A model generated the notes under the pieces. That model did no database searches. It was not told where the DNA came from and saw only the letters and a list, made by a program, of their open reading frames with translations. A DNA stretch of 64,000 nt from Candidatus Competibacter sp. GTDB lineage: Bacteria > Pseudomonadota > Gammaproteobacteria > Competibacterales > Competibacteraceae. The position numbers and the translations under genes are program-made. The first letter of the stretch is position 1. Each line of letters starts with the position of its first letter. The DNA lies in assembly GCA_029624815.1 (NCBI GenBank), contig JARSSH010000060.1, forward strand, positions 62,001 through 126,000, given 5' to 3'. Of this stretch, positions 19,979 to 29,476 are shown piece by piece.

Positions 19979-20848
19979 ATGTCAAAGCAGCATCCGATTA
20001 TCGCCATCACCGGTTCGTCTGGCGCCGGAACTTCGACGGTTCGAGTTGCGATGGAACATATTTTTCGCCGGGATGGCATTAATGCCGCCATCATCGAAGG
20101 CGACAGCTTTCATCGCTACGATCGGCTGGAAATGCAACGGCAGTGTGAACAAGCTTATCGGGAGGCTCGCAATCTCAGTCATTTCGGTCCCGAGGGGAAT
20201 CTATTTGATCGCTTGGAAGCGCTGTTCATGGAATATGGCGAGCGTGGCAGCGGACTGCGGCGTTATTATCTTCACAGCCGGGAAGATGCCGAGCGTTGTG
20301 GCCAAGAGCCAGGAACATTTTCGCCTTGGGCGCAATTGCCGCCCAAAACCGATCTGTTATTTTACGAAGGTTTGCACGGCGGGGTGGTGACCGACAAGGT
20401 GAATGTCGCCCGCTATGTGGATCTGCTGATCGGGGTGGTGCCGATCGTCAACCTGGAATGGATTCAGAAAATTCACCGTGATACCGCCGAGCGGGGCTAC
20501 AGTGCCGAGGCGGTCACCGATGCCATCCTGCGGCGGATGTACGACTACACCCATTACATCGTGCCGCAATTTTCATGCACCGACATTAACTTTCAGCGGG
20601 TGCCGACGGTGGATACCTCCAATCCATTTACCGCTCGCGATATCCCCACGCTGGATGAAAGCTTTGTAGTGATTCGCTTTAAGGATGCCCGCAAAACCCA
20701 GCCCAATTTCCCCCACCTGATTCACATGATTCACGACTCGTTCATGTCGCGCCGCAACACCATTGTGGTGCCGGGTGGCAAGATGGGTTTTGCCATGGAA
20801 ATTATCCTGCAACCGCTGATCGAGCGGCTGGTTCGCCGGGAGTTATGA
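19979..20848 (+). CDS. prk: Phosphoribulokinase (PrkB/CbbP type)
   Basis: Phosphorylates ribulose-5-phosphate to ribulose-1,5-bisphosphate. The ATG at 19979 gives 289 residues starting MSKQHPIIAITGSSGAGTST with the P-loop; an upstream in-frame start at 19898 would put the P-loop unusually deep. EGDSFHRYDR, FYEGLHGGVV and the DTSNPFTARDIPTLDES stretch are typical of proteobacterial class I enzymes. No RuBisCO or other Calvin-cycle gene is nearby, and many heterotrophic gammaproteobacteria carry this gene (E. coli prkB is the same length), so it is not proof of autotrophy. It converges on the DMT gene with a 12-base gap. Confidence 0.93.
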   Translation: MSKQHPIIAITGSSGAGTSTVRVAMEHIFRRDGINAAIIEGDSFHRYDRLEMQRQCEQAYREARNLSHFGPEGNLFDRLEALFMEYGERGSGLRRYYLHSREDAERCGQEPGTFSPWAQLPPKTDLLFYEGLHGGVVTDKVNVARYVDLLIGVVPIVNLEWIQKIHRDTAERGYSAEAVTDAILRRMYDYTHYIVPQFSCTDINFQRVPTVDTSNPFTARDIPTLDESFVVIRFKDARKTQPNFPHLIHMIHDSFMSRRNTIVVPGGKMGFAMEIILQPLIERLVRREL

Positions 20849-20860
20849 GGAAAGGTTTGC

Positions 20861-21733
20861 TTAGCCGGCGCGCACGCCTCCGCGGTTCGGTAGAGGTACG
20901 TTGATGACAGTGATGCCAGCCAACGTCATCGCGCCGCCCAAGGCTAGCTTCCAGGTCAGGGTATCGCCCCACAGTAATACGCCGAATGCAACCGCCAGCA
21001 CGGGATTCAGCAGCAGCAGCGGCGTGGTGACCCCGACCGGATAACGGCCGAGCAGATAATAGACGATACCGTGGCCGACCAGGGATGCGCCCAAGGCGGA
21101 ATAGACCGGCGCCGCCAGTTTCAGGGCGCTTGCCGTGCGCAGGGCGCTCCACTGTCCTTGCTCGAACAGCAGCGAAAGCAACGCCAGCGCCGGAGTGGCG
21201 CACAGCGCGATCCAGGCTTGCAGCGCGAACACACCAACCCCGCGCAGCCGCCGCATCTGAATGGTGGCGATCGCCATGGCCGCCGCGCCGGCGGTGACCA
21301 GCAGCAGGGCATCGAGATGGTGAAACACTACCGGATCGAAGCCGATGACCAGCACGCCGCCAAACGCCAGAGCAATGCCAGCCAGCCGCCGGGCATCCAG
21401 GGTTTCGCCCAATAGGAGCAGAGCCAGTACGGTCGAAAACGGTACGTAAAGCTGACTGGCGATGGCGACCGAAGCAATGTCGCCGCTGGCTTCCAGACCG
21501 GCGAAGATCAGGCTGAAGTGCAGAACGCCCTGCACCAAGGCGATTCCCAGTACGCTGCTCATCCGGCCGGGAATCCAGCGCAGGAACGGTAGCAGCACCA
21601 GCAACAGGACGGCGAAACGCAGGCTGGTGAACAGAAAAGGTTGGAAGTGGGTGACCCCCGCCTTGCCGGCGATGAAGTTGAACGCCCAGACGGCGTTTGC
21701 CAACAAGGCCAGCAGCAGATCTCCAGGCCGCAT
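20861..21733 (-). CDS. DMT superfamily (EamA) permease
   Basis: Ten-helix drug/metabolite transporter-type inner-membrane protein with two EamA repeats; substrate unknown. The frame is open upstream to 22024, but that part overlaps the DUF349 gene. The ATG at 21733 gives 290 residues starting MRPGDLLLALLANAVWAFNF, a normal EamA N-terminus. PFSTVLALLLLGETLDARR and LLWGDTLTWKLALGGAM mark the ends of the two repeats. It starts 38 bases after the DUF349 stop, so both may share a transcript. Confidence 0.88.
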   Translation of the reverse strand: MRPGDLLLALLANAVWAFNFIAGKAGVTHFQPFLFTSLRFAVLLLVLLPFLRWIPGRMSSVLGIALVQGVLHFSLIFAGLEASGDIASVAIASQLYVPFSTVLALLLLGETLDARRLAGIALAFGGVLVIGFDPVVFHHLDALLLVTAGAAAMAIATIQMRRLRGVGVFALQAWIALCATPALALLSLLFEQGQWSALRTASALKLAAPVYSALGASLVGHGIVYYLLGRYPVGVTTPLLLLNPVLAVAFGVLLWGDTLTWKLALGGAMTLAGITVINVPLPNRGGVRAG

Positions 21734-21771
21734 GCCGTAACGGGTCGGAGCGTCGCCGCCGGACGACGGTT

Positions 21772-24639
21772 TCAGATCTCCTCCCGTTGCCACCAGACTC
21801 TTGCGGCGTGCAGGAATCGGGTATCCAATTCCGCTGCTGCTTGGGTCGGCAGCGCGCCGGTTAGCCACCATTGTTCCTGCAATTGACGGGGATCGTAGAG
21901 CGTTTCGGTATTGACGCCGCCGCCGGCCAGCGAGGCTGACAAACGGGCAACCTGATATTCCATCCGCAGTTGAGCGAATTCGGGCGGCGAGTCCACGCCG
22001 GCCACAATCTCCATGCATACGCACCAGATTTGCTTGCGTTTCAGCGTGTGCTCTAGGCGCGCACGCGCGGCCTGCGCTTGATCGGGAGCACCTGTCAGCG
22101 CTTCGCAGGCGGCATCAAAGCGCCGTTGCAGCGCCGTTGCCAGCGCCACCGGCAGATCCGGTAAAGCCCCCCACTCCTGGCGAGTCGACGGGAGCACGGT
22201 ATCGTCCCGCTGGGTTTCCAGCTCGGCTTCCAGTCGGGCGCATAGCTGGCTTCGCTGTTGCAGGCGCCGAATGATTTCTTGGATATCGGCCTGGCGCAGG
22301 AGTTTCTCGCGTTGGGCAAATCGCCGAACGGCTGCTTCGAAGCGCTGGTCGAGCGCACGTTGCTCGGTTCTCGGTACCGGCCCGACGATCTGCCACTCGT
22401 GTTGCGCCGCTTGCAGTCGGGCGCTTGCCTGCGCTCGTTGTTCGTGTTCGATCAGGGCGAGCGACTCGATCTCTTCGCACAGACCCAGCTTGTGCTTCAG
22501 ATGGGTTTGTAGTTCGGCGTCGGCGGCTTGCTGTTCGGCCTGGCGGCGGGCAAAAATCGCGTCGCAGGCGGCACGGAAAGCTTTCCACAAAGCCTGTTCT
22601 TGTCGGTAGGCGCCTTGTACGGTGGGCTGCCATTGAGCCTGAGCGAGTTTGGCGGTTTCGACGGCGGCGCGTAGATCGGGGTTTTCCACCAGGACTTGAA
22701 CCTGTTGGATCAATTGCTGGCGCCGTTGCAGTTCACGTTCGCGTTCGACATCAAGGTGTGCGTCCAGGTGTCGCAGGGCCTGTTGGAAGCGGCGGTCGAT
22801 CGCTTTGCGGTCGGCGCGGTTGACCGGTCCGATCTGGCGCCATTGTTCGCGGGCACGGCGGCACAACCGGTCGGCTTCGCGCCAGTTCGCCTGGCGCCAG
22901 TCCGTTGTCGTTTCAAATTGTTCCAGTTGCTCGCAAAGCGCCGCTTTCCGGTCGAAATTATGCTGGCGTTCGCGAACCTGGGCCTCGAAATGGGCCTGAC
23001 ACGGGGCGTAGGCGCGCTCGCAGGCCGCATTGAAGCGTTTCCACAGCCCTTTGGGCGCGCCACCGCTTTCGTGATGGTCCAGATCTTTCCAGGCCGCGCG
23101 GACTTGCTGGATGCGCTGGGCGATGTCGGCCGGGTCGGCGTCAAGGTCGATCAGATTTTCGGCAGCGGCGCAAAGCTGCTCCCGAGCCTGGCTGGCGCCC
23201 CAGCGTCGCCAGCCCTGCAATTCACCGATGCGCGCGGCGCAGGCCTGCAACCGCTCTTCGATCGCCGCCATTTGCTCCCGGTTTAGGCCGATATTCTGTT
23301 TGAGCAGGTGGTGGATTTGCTCTTGTAGTTGCACGGCCTGCTGCAATTCGCCATTCTCGACCGCCGTTTCGAGCTGACACACCCGACTCTGGGTGTTTTG
23401 CCATTCCTGATCGCGGTGCTGGGTCTGTCGCTGCTGGCGCGCGCGTAGTTTATCGAGTAGGCCGTCAAAACGGCCTTGCAGCTCATCGGCGAGGGCGCGC
23501 GGCTCCGGTCGCTCCAGTCCTTCCCAGTGCTGCCGCAGGCGCTTGAGGTCGATATCGCGCACTTCGCTGGGTTGCTGGAGCAAGGTTTCGCCTTGCTCCA
23601 GCATTTCGCGCAAGTGTGTGGCGCGGCTATGGTTGCGCCGCAGGATGCGTTCCTGTTCCTGGATAGCTTGAAGCAGTTGTTGGAACCGCGTCGCTTGTCG
23701 TCGGCTTTCGCTATCCTGGGCAGGGCCGTGATGGGCCCAGGCGGTGGGCGCTTCGGTAATGGCGTACCGAATCGCCGTCTCAAGTTCCGGGTTGGATTCG
23801 CCGTGCTGGCGCAGTCGTTCCAACAGGGATTCCAGTGTGGCGAGCAGTTCCAGCCGTTGAGCCCGGCGATTGGCGCTGGTCTGGCGCTCGGCCAAAAACC
23901 GGCTGCGAGCTTGCGCGTAGCGCGCCTGAAATTCGGGAGGAGCGCCGGCCTCCTGTTCGCGCCATTCTTGCTCCAGTTTGGGAAACCGGCCCGCGTTGAG
24001 GCCACTTTCGCCATCCCAGTTCAAGCGTTCCATTTCGACGCACAGCCGCTCCAGATTCAAGGTGCGCGCCCGATCGGCGTTCAAGGCGTCCAAACGCTCC
24101 CGTGCCCGGCGGTGCAGACGCTTGTCGCGGTTACGGCTCTGACGGGCGATCCGGTCGAGCAGTTCGGGGTCATGCACGCGCTCCAGCGCCGCCAGTCGCA
24201 GGTCTGGATGGGAATTCCGAATGGCGATGTCGGCCAGTACAGGTTCTAGGTCAATCCGCTCCAGCGCCGCCAGCCGCAACTCGAGTTCGGCGGCGTGTTG
24301 CAGTAAAAATTCCGCCAGGTTGGCGTCCGTATCGCACCGCAGCCGTTCCAAGCGGCTGGCCAGCGTCGGGCTGCCGGCAACTTTGCCGGCCAACAGAGCG
24401 TGGTAGCGCGCCCGGGCGGCATCACGAAAACTTGTGTCGGCATCTTCGTCGGCGATACGGCGCAACAGGTCGAGATCGTCAAGCCGCTCCAGCGCGGCGC
24501 GGCGAACGGCCGGATCGGGATCCCGTCGAGCCAAATCAAGTAGTTTTGGATCGCTGCTGTCCAGATCCCGCAGGGACTGCTTACGGGTTTCGGAGTTGGC
24601 GTGCTGCCACTTGGGCTTGAGAAAACGGCTCAGGATCAT
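21772..24639 (-). CDS. Large DUF349 repeat protein
   Basis: Cytosolic, highly charged protein of about 955 residues with unknown function. The first 190 residues carry HEAT-like repeats (repeated RRAALERL and LRLAALERI with DPELLDRIA-type turns). The rest is long Gln/Arg/Glu-rich helical sequence with several DUF349 modules, recognised by a W-x3-G-x-V-x-R core and a following RF-x2-A; two clear examples read WRQIGPVNRADRKAIDRRF and WQIVGPVPRTEQRALDQRF. The start MILSRFLKPKWQHAN at 24639 matches how the family begins; a GTG at 24723 would add 28 residues. Likely an elongated coiled-coil or scaffold; no catalytic motif seen. Confidence 0.85.
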   Translation of the reverse strand: MILSRFLKPKWQHANSETRKQSLRDLDSSDPKLLDLARRDPDPAVRRAALERLDDLDLLRRIADEDADTSFRDAARARYHALLAGKVAGSPTLASRLERLRCDTDANLAEFLLQHAAELELRLAALERIDLEPVLADIAIRNSHPDLRLAALERVHDPELLDRIARQSRNRDKRLHRRARERLDALNADRARTLNLERLCVEMERLNWDGESGLNAGRFPKLEQEWREQEAGAPPEFQARYAQARSRFLAERQTSANRRAQRLELLATLESLLERLRQHGESNPELETAIRYAITEAPTAWAHHGPAQDSESRRQATRFQQLLQAIQEQERILRRNHSRATHLREMLEQGETLLQQPSEVRDIDLKRLRQHWEGLERPEPRALADELQGRFDGLLDKLRARQQRQTQHRDQEWQNTQSRVCQLETAVENGELQQAVQLQEQIHHLLKQNIGLNREQMAAIEERLQACAARIGELQGWRRWGASQAREQLCAAAENLIDLDADPADIAQRIQQVRAAWKDLDHHESGGAPKGLWKRFNAACERAYAPCQAHFEAQVRERQHNFDRKAALCEQLEQFETTTDWRQANWREADRLCRRAREQWRQIGPVNRADRKAIDRRFQQALRHLDAHLDVERERELQRRQQLIQQVQVLVENPDLRAAVETAKLAQAQWQPTVQGAYRQEQALWKAFRAACDAIFARRQAEQQAADAELQTHLKHKLGLCEEIESLALIEHEQRAQASARLQAAQHEWQIVGPVPRTEQRALDQRFEAAVRRFAQREKLLRQADIQEIIRRLQQRSQLCARLEAELETQRDDTVLPSTRQEWGALPDLPVALATALQRRFDAACEALTGAPDQAQAARARLEHTLKRKQIWCVCMEIVAGVDSPPEFAQLRMEYQVARLSASLAGGGVNTETLYDPRQLQEQWWLTGALPTQAAAELDTRFLHAARVWWQREEI

Positions 24640-24749
24640 GAGAAGATCGATATGGCTCGGGGTGGGGTGAAGCTCTGCCGGTTCGGGTTGATTCGATTGA
24701 TATCCGACAGAAAATTTTGCCACTTACTTTAGCATACCGACTCGGGGTT

Positions 24750-24837
24750 GTTGCCGCGGCGCGAAGGGTATTGTCGCGCGGCAACCCTCTTTGCGGCGGA
24801 GGCGCCAGGACCGCCACGCCATAAGGCCGGGCGGTCC
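24750..24837 (-). other. Two inverted repeats between the YdcH-like and DUF349 genes
   Basis: Two stems lie in the gap: GTTGCCGCG (24750-24758) with CGCGGCAAC (24777-24785), and GGACCGCC (24808-24815) with GGCGGTCC (24830-24837). Neither is followed by a T-run on the minus strand, so they could be weak terminators, processing hairpins or a repeat element. Sequence alone does not decide. Confidence 0.4.
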
Positions 24838-24855
24838 CATTTGAGCTAAGCGGTT

Positions 24856-25062
24856 TCAGGCGTTGAGATCGGGGATGAGCCTGCTTTCCAGATGTGCGAT
24901 CATGTCCTTGAGCATAAGCTTGCGCTTCTTCAATCGCTTCAATTCAAGCTCGTCGACAAGCGGATCCTTGGCCAAGCGGGCGATCACATCGTCTAGATCG
25001 CGATGCTCTGTCCGCAGTTCGACGAGCCGGTGTTTGTAGTGTTCGATGTCATTGGTCTCCAA
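24856..25062 (-). CDS. YdcH-like small helical protein (DUF465)
   Basis: Small cytosolic protein of unknown function, about 68 residues, predicted as a helical hairpin rich in Leu, Lys, Glu and Arg. The pattern HRDLDDVIARL followed by LELKRLKKRKLMLKDMI is typical of DUF465/YdcH. The frame opens at 25209, but the family length fits a TTG start at 25062, which has a GGAGAA ribosome site about eight bases upstream. Divergent from ttcA. Confidence 0.82.
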   Translation of the reverse strand: METNDIEHYKHRLVELRTEHRDLDDVIARLAKDPLVDELELKRLKKRKLMLKDMIAHLESRLIPDLNA

Positions 25063-25267
25063 TGTGGCGTTCTCCGAGGAAGGGCGGTTTTTCTGTTCGG
25101 TGCGGCAAGCTGGGATCGGGCGGATTCCCGACGCGTGGCGCTGCCCGTGGTCACAAGCGGGGAGTCTAGTCCTACGCCGCACGACCGGCAAGGTATCGAT
25201 TTGGCGCAACTATGTTGATTTCAGGTAAAGTCAGCGCACCGGACACGGTTTTCGAGGTGAGAGGGCG

Positions 25268-26215
25268 ATGACGGTTGCGGTCAGGAAACGGCGGATCGAT
25301 TTCAACAAGCTTCAGAAGCGGCTGCGGCGGAACGTCGGCCAAGCGATTCAGGATTTCAACATGATCGAGGACGGCGACCGGGTGATGGTCTGCTTGTCTG
25401 GCGGCAAGGATTCCTTCGTCATGCTCGATATCCTGCGCAAGCTGCGCGAGCGGGCGCCGGTGCGTTTCGAACTGGTCGCGGTCAATCTCGATCAGAAGCA
25501 GCCCGGTTTCCCCGAACATGTGCTGCCGGAGTATCTCCAAGGCATCGGCGTGCCGTTTCATATCATCGAGCAGGATACCTACAGCGTGGTCAAGCGGGTG
25601 ATTCCAGAGGGAAAAACCACCTGCGGGCTGTGTTCGCGGTTGCGACGCGGGGTTCTATATACCTTTGCCAAAGAGCACGGCATGACCCGGATCGCGCTGG
25701 GTCATCATCGCGACGATATTTTGGAAACCCTGTTCTTGAACCTGTTTCATGGCGGCAAGCTCAAGGCTATGCCACCCAAGCTGCTGAGCGACGATGGCCG
25801 GCATGTGGTGATCCGGCCGCTGGCCTATTGCCGGGAGCACGATTTGGCCAGTTATGCCGAGGTCCGGCAATTTCCAATTATTCCCTGCAACCTGTGCGGT
25901 TCGCAGCCCAAGCTGCAACGTCAGGCGATCAAGGCCATGCTGCGGCAGTGGGAAAAGCAATTTCCGGGACGGATCGAGAACCTGTTCGCCGCGCTGCGGA
26001 ATGTGGCGCCTTCGCATCTGGCCGATACGGAGTTATTCGATTTCGCCGGATTGGGCGCGCGCGGCGGTGGCCGGACGCCGGAGTGGCTGCCCGGCGGGGG
26101 CGATGGCGGCGCGGAATGGACCGTGGAGGACGATGAGGCGTTATCGGTCACGGCGAGCACGAATCCGGATGTAAGAGAAGTCCGCCTGCCCTTGCCGACC
26201 ACGCGGCGGGTTTGA
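25268..26215 (+). CDS. ttcA: tRNA 2-thiocytidine(32) synthetase TtcA
   Basis: ATP-dependent, iron-sulfur-containing enzyme that thiolates cytidine 32 in certain tRNAs. The 315-residue protein has the PP-loop [10 protein letters not shown] (about residue 44), the [10 protein letters not shown] motif with the first two cluster cysteines, the [10 protein letters not shown] loop and PCNLCGSQ with the distal cysteine. The last 45 residues are a Gly/Glu-rich, probably disordered tail that is not essential to the fold. Confidence 0.96.
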   Translation: MTVAVRKRRIDFNKLQKRLRRNVGQAIQDFNMIEDGDRVMVCLSGGKDSFVMLDILRKLRERAPVRFELVAVNLDQKQPGFPEHVLPEYLQGIGVPFHIIEQDTYSVVKRVIPEGKTTCGLCSRLRRGVLYTFAKEHGMTRIALGHHRDDILETLFLNLFHGGKLKAMPPKLLSDDGRHVVIRPLAYCREHDLASYAEVRQFPIIPCNLCGSQPKLQRQAIKAMLRQWEKQFPGRIENLFAALRNVAPSHLADTELFDFAGLGARGGGRTPEWLPGGGDGGAEWTVEDDEALSVTASTNPDVREVRLPLPTTRRV

Positions 26216-26328
26216 CGCTGTTTGAAATTCGCTGCTATGTTTCATCCATCGATTTGTAATACGCCGGCTTTGCTTGATCGCATTTTTCCCTCCGCGCTAG
26301 CCGGCCTCACACGAGGAGATTACACACC

Positions 26329-27459
26329 ATGAAGCAGCAATTGTTGGCGCTGGTTGCGGCGCTTGGTCTGGTCGTGGGCGGCGCAACCGCGCAGGCGGCC
26401 GATACCGTCAAAATCGGCCTGATGGCCCCGTTGACCGGATCCTGGGCCAGCGAGGGCCAAGGCATGAAGAAGATCGTCGAACTATTGGCCGATCAGCAAA
26501 ACGCCAAGGGTGGCGTGTTGGGAAAAAAGATTGTGGTGGTGACCGAGGACGACGGCGGCGACCCGCGCACTGCCTCGCTAGCCGCGCAACGCCTGACCAC
26601 ACGAGATGTGGTGGCGGTCGTCGGCACTTACGGTTCTTCGGTGACCGAAGCCAGTCAGGCGATTTACAATGAAGCCAAGATACCCCAGATCGCCAACGGT
26701 TCCACCGCCATCCGCTTGACCGAAAAAGGGTTCAAGCATTTCTTCCGCACCGCGCCACGCGACGACGAGCAGGGCCGCATGGCGGCGCAAACCATCGAGA
26801 AGCTGGGTTTCAAAAAAATCGCCATCCTGCACGACAATACCTCCTACGCCAAGGGCCTGGCGGACGAAGCCAATACCCTGCTGAAGAGCAAAGGCGCGGA
26901 GGTGGTGTTTTTCGATGCGCTGACTCCCGGCGAACGCGATTACACCGCCATTCTGACCAAGCTGAAGGGCGCCAACCCCGATGTGGTGCTGTTTACCGGC
27001 TACTATCCCGAGGCCGGACTGCTGCTGCGGCAGAAGAAGGATATGAATTGGAAGGCGCCATTTCTGGGCGGCGACGCCACCAATAATGTCGATCTGGTCA
27101 AGATCGCCGGCAAGGAGGCCGCCGAGGGTTTTTACTTCCTCAGCCCACCGCAGCCGCAGGATCTGGATACGCCGGACGCAGCGGCATTCCTGACTGATTA
27201 CCAGAAGAAATACAACGAGTTGCCACCATCGATCTGGGCGGTGCTGGCCGGCGACGGTTTCCGGGTAATGGTGGCCGGCATCGCCGGCGCCAAATCCACC
27301 GATGGCGACAAGATCGCCGAATACCTGCACAAGGATCTCAAGGATTATCCCGGCTTGAGCGGTCCGATCTCCTTCGACGCCAAGGGCGACCGCGAGGGCG
27401 AGGTGTATCGGGTCTATAAGGTGGATGGCGAAGGGAAGTTCGTGTTGCAGAAAATGTAA
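26329..27459 (+). CDS. livJ: Branched-chain amino acid ABC transporter, substrate-binding protein
   Basis: Periplasmic Leu/Ile/Val-type binding protein that feeds the LivHMGF importer. A Sec signal peptide is clear (MKQQLLALVAALGLVVGG, cleaved after AQAA near residue 24), followed by the Peripla_BP_6 start VKIGLMAPLTGSWASEGQ. The DDGGDPRTASLAAQRL and YGSSVTEASQAIYNEAKIP stretches are typical ligand-site loops. 376 residues is the family length. It begins the liv operon, with a GAGGAG ribosome site. Actual substrate may be another amino acid or amide. Confidence 0.93.
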   Translation: MKQQLLALVAALGLVVGGATAQAADTVKIGLMAPLTGSWASEGQGMKKIVELLADQQNAKGGVLGKKIVVVTEDDGGDPRTASLAAQRLTTRDVVAVVGTYGSSVTEASQAIYNEAKIPQIANGSTAIRLTEKGFKHFFRTAPRDDEQGRMAAQTIEKLGFKKIAILHDNTSYAKGLADEANTLLKSKGAEVVFFDALTPGERDYTAILTKLKGANPDVVLFTGYYPEAGLLLRQKKDMNWKAPFLGGDATNNVDLVKIAGKEAAEGFYFLSPPQPQDLDTPDAAAFLTDYQKKYNELPPSIWAVLAGDGFRVMVAGIAGAKSTDGDKIAEYLHKDLKDYPGLSGPISFDAKGDREGEVYRVYKVDGEGKFVLQKM

Positions 27460-27567
27460 ATTTCTGGCGCGGTTCCTGCCCAGCTTGGAGGAACCGTCGC
27501 GATCCCCCGCAAGTGCCCGCAGGCAACTCGGCGCTCTTTCCTCTCCAACCCGAATCCCAACGGCCTC

Positions 27568-28473
27568 GTGGAAGAATTTCTCCAGCAACTCACCAATGGC
27601 CTCGCCGTGGGCGGCATCTACGCCCTGATCGCCTTGGGCTACACCATGGTGTACGGTGTGCTCAAACTGATCAATTTCGCTCACGGCGACCTGTTTACCT
27701 ATGGAGCCTACCTGGGTTTGACCCTGCTGACCTCGCTGGCGCTGACCGACCGCTTGGGCTTCGCTCTGGGCGTACTGGTGCTGGTGCTGATGGTGATGGG
27801 GTTGGTGGCGGTGCTCGGCGCGATTCTGGAACGGGTCGCGTATCGTCCCTTGCGGGAATCGCCCCGGCTGTCGGCGGTGGTTTCGGCGCTGGGCGCGTCG
27901 ATCTTCCTGCAAAATGCGTTGATGCTGCTCTACGGCGCTCGCTTCCAAGTCTATCCCGATCATATCTTGCCCACCGCCACGCTGAATGTGTTCGGCTTGT
28001 ATCTGCCGCTGATGCGGGTGCTGATCGTGTTGGCCTCGGTGGCGATGATGATTGCTCTGTACCTGTTCATCCAGAAGACCCGGATCGGGGCCGCCATCCG
28101 CGCGGCGGCGATCGATCAGGGCGCGGCGCGGCTGATGGGCATCGATGTGAACCGGGTAATTCTGCTGGTGTTCCTGATGGGGCCGGCGCTGGGCGGTGTC
28201 GCCGGACTGATGGTGGGGCTGTACTACGGCCAGATCAACTTCACCATGGGCTGGGTCTACGGCATGAAGGCGTTCACCGCCGCGATTCTGGGCGGCATCG
28301 GCAACATCCCCGGCGCGATGGTGGGCGGGCTGTTGTTGGGAGTGATCGAGGCGCTCGGGGCCGCCTATATTTCCATCGCCTGGAAGGATGCCATCGCCTT
28401 CCTGGTACTGATCCTGATTCTCATCGTCCGGCCCACCGGTTTGCTGGGCGAACGGGTGGCCGACAAGATATGA
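27568..28473 (+). CDS. livH: Branched-chain amino acid ABC transporter permease LivH
   Basis: Inner-membrane permease of the HAAT importer. The GTG start gives 301 residues starting VEEFLQQLTNGLAVGGIYAL (initiator Met in practice). The family signature ALGYTMVYGVLKLINFAHGD is present, as is the coupling region around MKAFTAAILGGIGNIPGAM. It is the first of two permeases, with livM following. Confidence 0.95.
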   Translation: MEEFLQQLTNGLAVGGIYALIALGYTMVYGVLKLINFAHGDLFTYGAYLGLTLLTSLALTDRLGFALGVLVLVLMVMGLVAVLGAILERVAYRPLRESPRLSAVVSALGASIFLQNALMLLYGARFQVYPDHILPTATLNVFGLYLPLMRVLIVLASVAMMIALYLFIQKTRIGAAIRAAAIDQGAARLMGIDVNRVILLVFLMGPALGGVAGLMVGLYYGQINFTMGWVYGMKAFTAAILGGIGNIPGAMVGGLLLGVIEALGAAYISIAWKDAIAFLVLILILIVRPTGLLGERVADKI

Positions 28474-28522
28474 AGGTATCGGAAAACGGAGGGTGGGAGA
28501 TGGATCGTGGCGGACGAGGATC

Positions 28523-29476
28523 ATGAACCACGGTAAACCGTTCGCCATCGTGCTGGCCGCCGCGCTGTTGGCTACCGCGCCATTGTTTCTTAACGCCTAC
28601 CAGGTGGACGTACTCAATAGCATCGGTCTATACGGACTGCTGGCGCTGGGTCTGAACCTGATCCTGGGCGAGGCCGGCTTGTTCAATATGGGTCACGCCG
28701 CCTTTTACGCGGTGGGCGCCTACACCGCCGCCATGCTGAACACCCGCTATCAGATTCCGATCCTGTGGACCTTGCCGCTGAGCGGTTTGGCCGCTGGCTT
28801 GTTTGCGCTGGCGGTGGCGCGGCCGGTGGTGCATCTGCGCGGCGATTACCTGCTGATCGTCACCATCGGCGTCGGCGAAATCGTGCGCATCGCCCTGGTG
28901 AATGACATTTTCGGCATGACCGGTGGCGCCAACGGTATTTTTGGCATCAGCCGCCCCCAATTGTTCGGTATCGTCATCCGCCGGCCGCAGGAGTTTTTCT
29001 ACCTGATTTGGGGTTGTGTGGCGCTGACCATTGTTCTGTTTCTGCGGCTGAAGCAGTCGCGGTTCGGACGGGCGCTCAACTATCTGCGCGAGGACGAGGT
29101 GGCGGCGGAGGGCAGTGGCATCAATACCGCGTACTACAAGCTGGCCGCCTTTGGGCTGGGCGCGGCTTGGGCGGGCATGACCGGCGCCCTGTTCGCGGCC
29201 AAAATGACCATCATTTCCCCGGAATCGTTTAATTTCTGGGAATCGGTGGTGCTGTTCATGATCGTGATTCTCGGCGGAGCGGGAAACATTGCCGGAGTTT
29301 TGTTGGCGGCGTTTCTGGTGATCGGTCTGCCGGAATTGTTCCGCGAGTTCGCCAGCGCCCGGATGCTGGTGTTCGGCCTGGTGATGATCGTGATGATGGT
29401 GTTCCGACCGCAGGGCTTGTTGCCGGCGGGTGGACGGCGGTTTTCGCTGGCGACGCTGGCTAGGGGACACGGATGA
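28523..29476 (+). CDS. livM: Branched-chain amino acid ABC transporter permease LivM
   Basis: Second permease of the importer. I choose the ATG at 28523 (MNHGKPFAIVLAAALL, 317 residues) because a GAGGA ribosome site precedes it; an in-frame upstream ATG at 28493 would add ten polar residues. The family motifs GLNLILGEAGLFNMGHAAFY and the EAA-like GGAGNIAGVLLAAFLV loop are visible. Stop and livG start overlap by four bases (ATGA). Confidence 0.93.
   Translation: MNHGKPFAIVLAAALLATAPLFLNAYQVDVLNSIGLYGLLALGLNLILGEAGLFNMGHAAFYAVGAYTAAMLNTRYQIPILWTLPLSGLAAGLFALAVARPVVHLRGDYLLIVTIGVGEIVRIALVNDIFGMTGGANGIFGISRPQLFGIVIRRPQEFFYLIWGCVALTIVLFLRLKQSRFGRALNYLREDEVAAEGSGINTAYYKLAAFGLGAAWAGMTGALFAAKMTIISPESFNFWESVVLFMIVILGGAGNIAGVLLAAFLVIGLPELFREFASARMLVFGLVMIVMMVFRPQGLLPAGGRRFSLATLARGHG

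Noticed and set aside
26578-28548. A 656-codon open frame on the minus strand opposite the liv genes
   Set aside because: It is antisense to livJ, livH and livM, which have clear motifs. High GC makes long antisense frames common, and this one has only low-complexity His/Gln-rich sequence.
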